Below are positions 6,056 to 7,081 of a stretch of DNA of 7,081 nt, piece by piece. Within the stretch, counting starts at the first letter, position 1. The number at the start of each line of letters is the position of its first letter. Source of the DNA: an uncultured Streptococcus sp. (GTDB lineage: Bacteria > Bacillota > Bacilli > Lactobacillales > Streptococcaceae); the NCBI GenBank assembly GCA_934201655.1, contig CAKPXD010000075.1, positions 1 to 7,081 of the forward strand, read 5' to 3'. Under the pieces are notes generated by a model, which worked only from the letters and a program-made list of their open reading frames with translations, ran no database searches and was not told where the DNA came from. Position numbers and translations under genes: made by a program.

Positions 6056-7081
6056 GTGAAAAAAACCCTCTTGGCAAGTGTCATCACGCTTACTTTTCTA
6101 GGATTTGCAACAAATCCAGCTTTTGCTGAAGAAAAACACCTACAAACTACTACAGCAGAAACGACAAAAGAAACTACAGCTACAGAAAAAGAAAAAAAGA
6201 GCACCCCTTCAACCAAGGAAACTGCTCCTTCTACTGAAACAAGTTCAAGCCTCCCTACAACATCTACTACAACTCCAAGTACAAGTTCAAACAAGAAAGA
6301 GGAGACAAAAGCTCCAGAAGTCAAAAAGAATGGTTGGGTATTTGAAGAAAATATCTGGCGCTTCTATGAAGCAAACAAACCTGCTCTAAACTGGAAAAAA
6401 ATTAACGGCAAATGGTACTATTTCGATAAAAATGGAATCATGCTTGATAATACTATTTTCGATGGATACATTCTAACTTCTAGCGGTGCTATGGTCGATA
6501 GTGGCTGGGGTAAAGTCAAAGATAAATGGTATTATGCAAAGCCATCTGGTAAAATCTCTCAGCAAAAATGGGAAAAAGTTGGTGGCGTATGGTACTACTT
6601 TGACAAAGATGGAATCATGCTCAGCAACACCATTTTTAATGGTTATCTCTTTTCTAACAGTGGTGCCATGGCTGAAAATTCCTGGGTAAAACATGATGGC
6701 AAATCATATTACGCTCTAAGCTCTGGTAAAGCAGCACAACAAAAATGGGAAAAAATCGCTGGATCATGGTACTATTTTAACAAAGATGCCAGCATGGCAA
6801 ACAACCAATGGCAGGGTAACTACTACCTAAAAGCTAACGGGGTTATGGCTGAGAAAGAGTGGATTTTCGATAAAAAATATAATAGCTGGTTCTACTTGAA
6901 ATCTAGTGGTACTTATGCTGCGCGTGAATGGATTGGCTCATACTACCTCAAGTCAGGTGGTTACATGGCTAAGAGTGAATGGATTGACGACAGCTACTAC
7001 AATGCCCGTTACTATGTGGACGAGAATGGTGTCTATGTAACAGGAACTCGTAAAATCGATGGAAAAGCACATCAGTTCCAA
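6056..7081 (+). CDS. Secreted choline-binding repeat surface protein (3' end outside window)
   Basis: A cell-surface protein held on teichoic-acid phosphocholine by aromatic repeats. The frame is open for 342 codons to the window end. Residues 1-24 are a signal peptide with likely cleavage at AFA-EE. Residues 25-92 are a low-complexity Thr/Ser/Glu/Lys/Pro linker. From Trp94 on there are about ten or more cell-wall-binding repeats, such as GKWYYFDKNG, SWFYLKSSG, GSYYLKSGGYMAKSEW and ARYYVDENGVYVTG. There is no LPXTG motif in the visible part. An N-terminal repeat block just after the signal peptide resembles the layout of the wall hydrolases LytB and LytC, so a catalytic domain may follow beyond the window; a repeat-only adhesin is the alternative. 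Glucan-binding proteins use related repeats, but the repeat style and the BOX element nearby favour choline. The start is GTG, set by AGGAGA upstream. Confidence 0.88.
   Translation, partial: MKKTLLASVITLTFLGFATNPAFAEEKHLQTTTAETTKETTATEKEKKSTPSTKETAPSTETSSSLPTTSTTTPSTSSNKKEETKAPEVKKNGWVFEENIWRFYEANKPALNWKKINGKWYYFDKNGIMLDNTIFDGYILTSSGAMVDSGWGKVKDKWYYAKPSGKISQQKWEKVGGVWYYFDKDGIMLSNTIFNGYLFSNSGAMAENSWVKHDGKSYYALSSGKAAQQKWEKIAGSWYYFNKDASMANNQWQGNYYLKANGVMAEKEWIFDKKYNSWFYLKSSGTYAAREWIGSYYLKSGGYMAKSEWIDDSYYNARYYVDENGVYVTGTRKIDGKAHQFQ
6392..6745 (+). repeat. Two tandem 59-residue super-repeats in the surface protein
   Basis: Residues 113-171 (6392-6568) and 172-230 (6569-6745) are two copies of one 59-residue unit, both opening W-x-K and closing SGK-x-x-QQK. 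Roughly 34 of 59 residues agree by eye. Shared blocks are WYYFDK, GIML, NTIF, GY, SGAM and YYA. A third copy begins at 6746 (WEKIAGSWYYF) but switches after about 20 residues to the standard NQWQGNYYLK repeat style. The unit arose by duplication and later divergence. Confidence 0.8.

Noticed and set aside
6019..6324. A 101-codon minus-strand frame rich in Val, Ser and Phe
   Set aside because: It is the antisense of the low-complexity linker; the composition mirrors ACA/GAA codons on the other strand.
6105..6389. A 94-codon plus-strand frame rich in Gln, Lys and Leu
   Set aside because: It is a shifted reading of the Thr/Lys-rich linker codons of the surface protein and has no ribosome site of its own.
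6473..6694. Overlapping small frames on both strands within the choline-binding repeats
   Set aside because: They lie wholly inside the surface-protein frame, whose repeat motifs are clearly the coding reading.

Overview
The window looks like chromosome of a mitis-group Streptococcus (S. mitis, S. oralis or S. pneumoniae type). Three things point there: a BOX intergenic repeat of the pneumococcal kind (2923-3083), a surface protein built from choline-binding-type aromatic repeats (6056 to the window end), and AT-rich DNA with strong AGGAG ribosome sites. Species cannot be fixed from the sequence alone. There are no tRNA or rRNA genes, no CRISPR array, and no insertion sequence or prophage gene.

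Layout. From 1 to 2909 two membrane-protein genes run rightward: the 3' part of a CPA1-type cation/proton antiporter with a long cytoplasmic tail, then a YihY/BrkB-family membrane protein 39 bases later. A convergent gap (2910-3136) holds a reverse-oriented BOX element and a 10-11 bp hairpin that can terminate both sides. From 5342 down to 3137 a compact leftward pair encodes a DAACS-type (glutamate-transporter fold) symporter and a RimK-like ATP-grasp ligase, 13 bases apart, with the ligase's ribosome site touching the symporter's stop codon. A 251-base divergent gap (5343-5593) carries CodY-box-like sequence, a small palindrome and an extended -10 promoter. Rightward from 5594 lies a 117-residue four-helix DUF3397-type membrane protein, a hairpin terminator, and a choline-binding surface protein that starts with GTG at 6056 and runs off the end.

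How the genes may work together. The antiporter and the BrkB-like protein are probably co-transcribed envelope proteins; only the first has a clear role (cation/proton exchange). The symporter-ligase pair is the most suggestive unit: an importer for a small carboxylate or amino acid, next to an enzyme whose fold joins a carboxylate to an amine using ATP. The symporter keeps the transporter arginine but differs from the archaeal aspartate transporter GltPh at several substrate and sodium positions. The product of the pair is unknown to me.

Most of the window is ordinary core genome. The points worth a second look are the symporter-ligase operon, the apparently leaderless DUF3397 transcript, paired base changes in the BOX hairpins, and a surface protein in which aromatic-poor repeats are interleaved with aromatic-rich ones.
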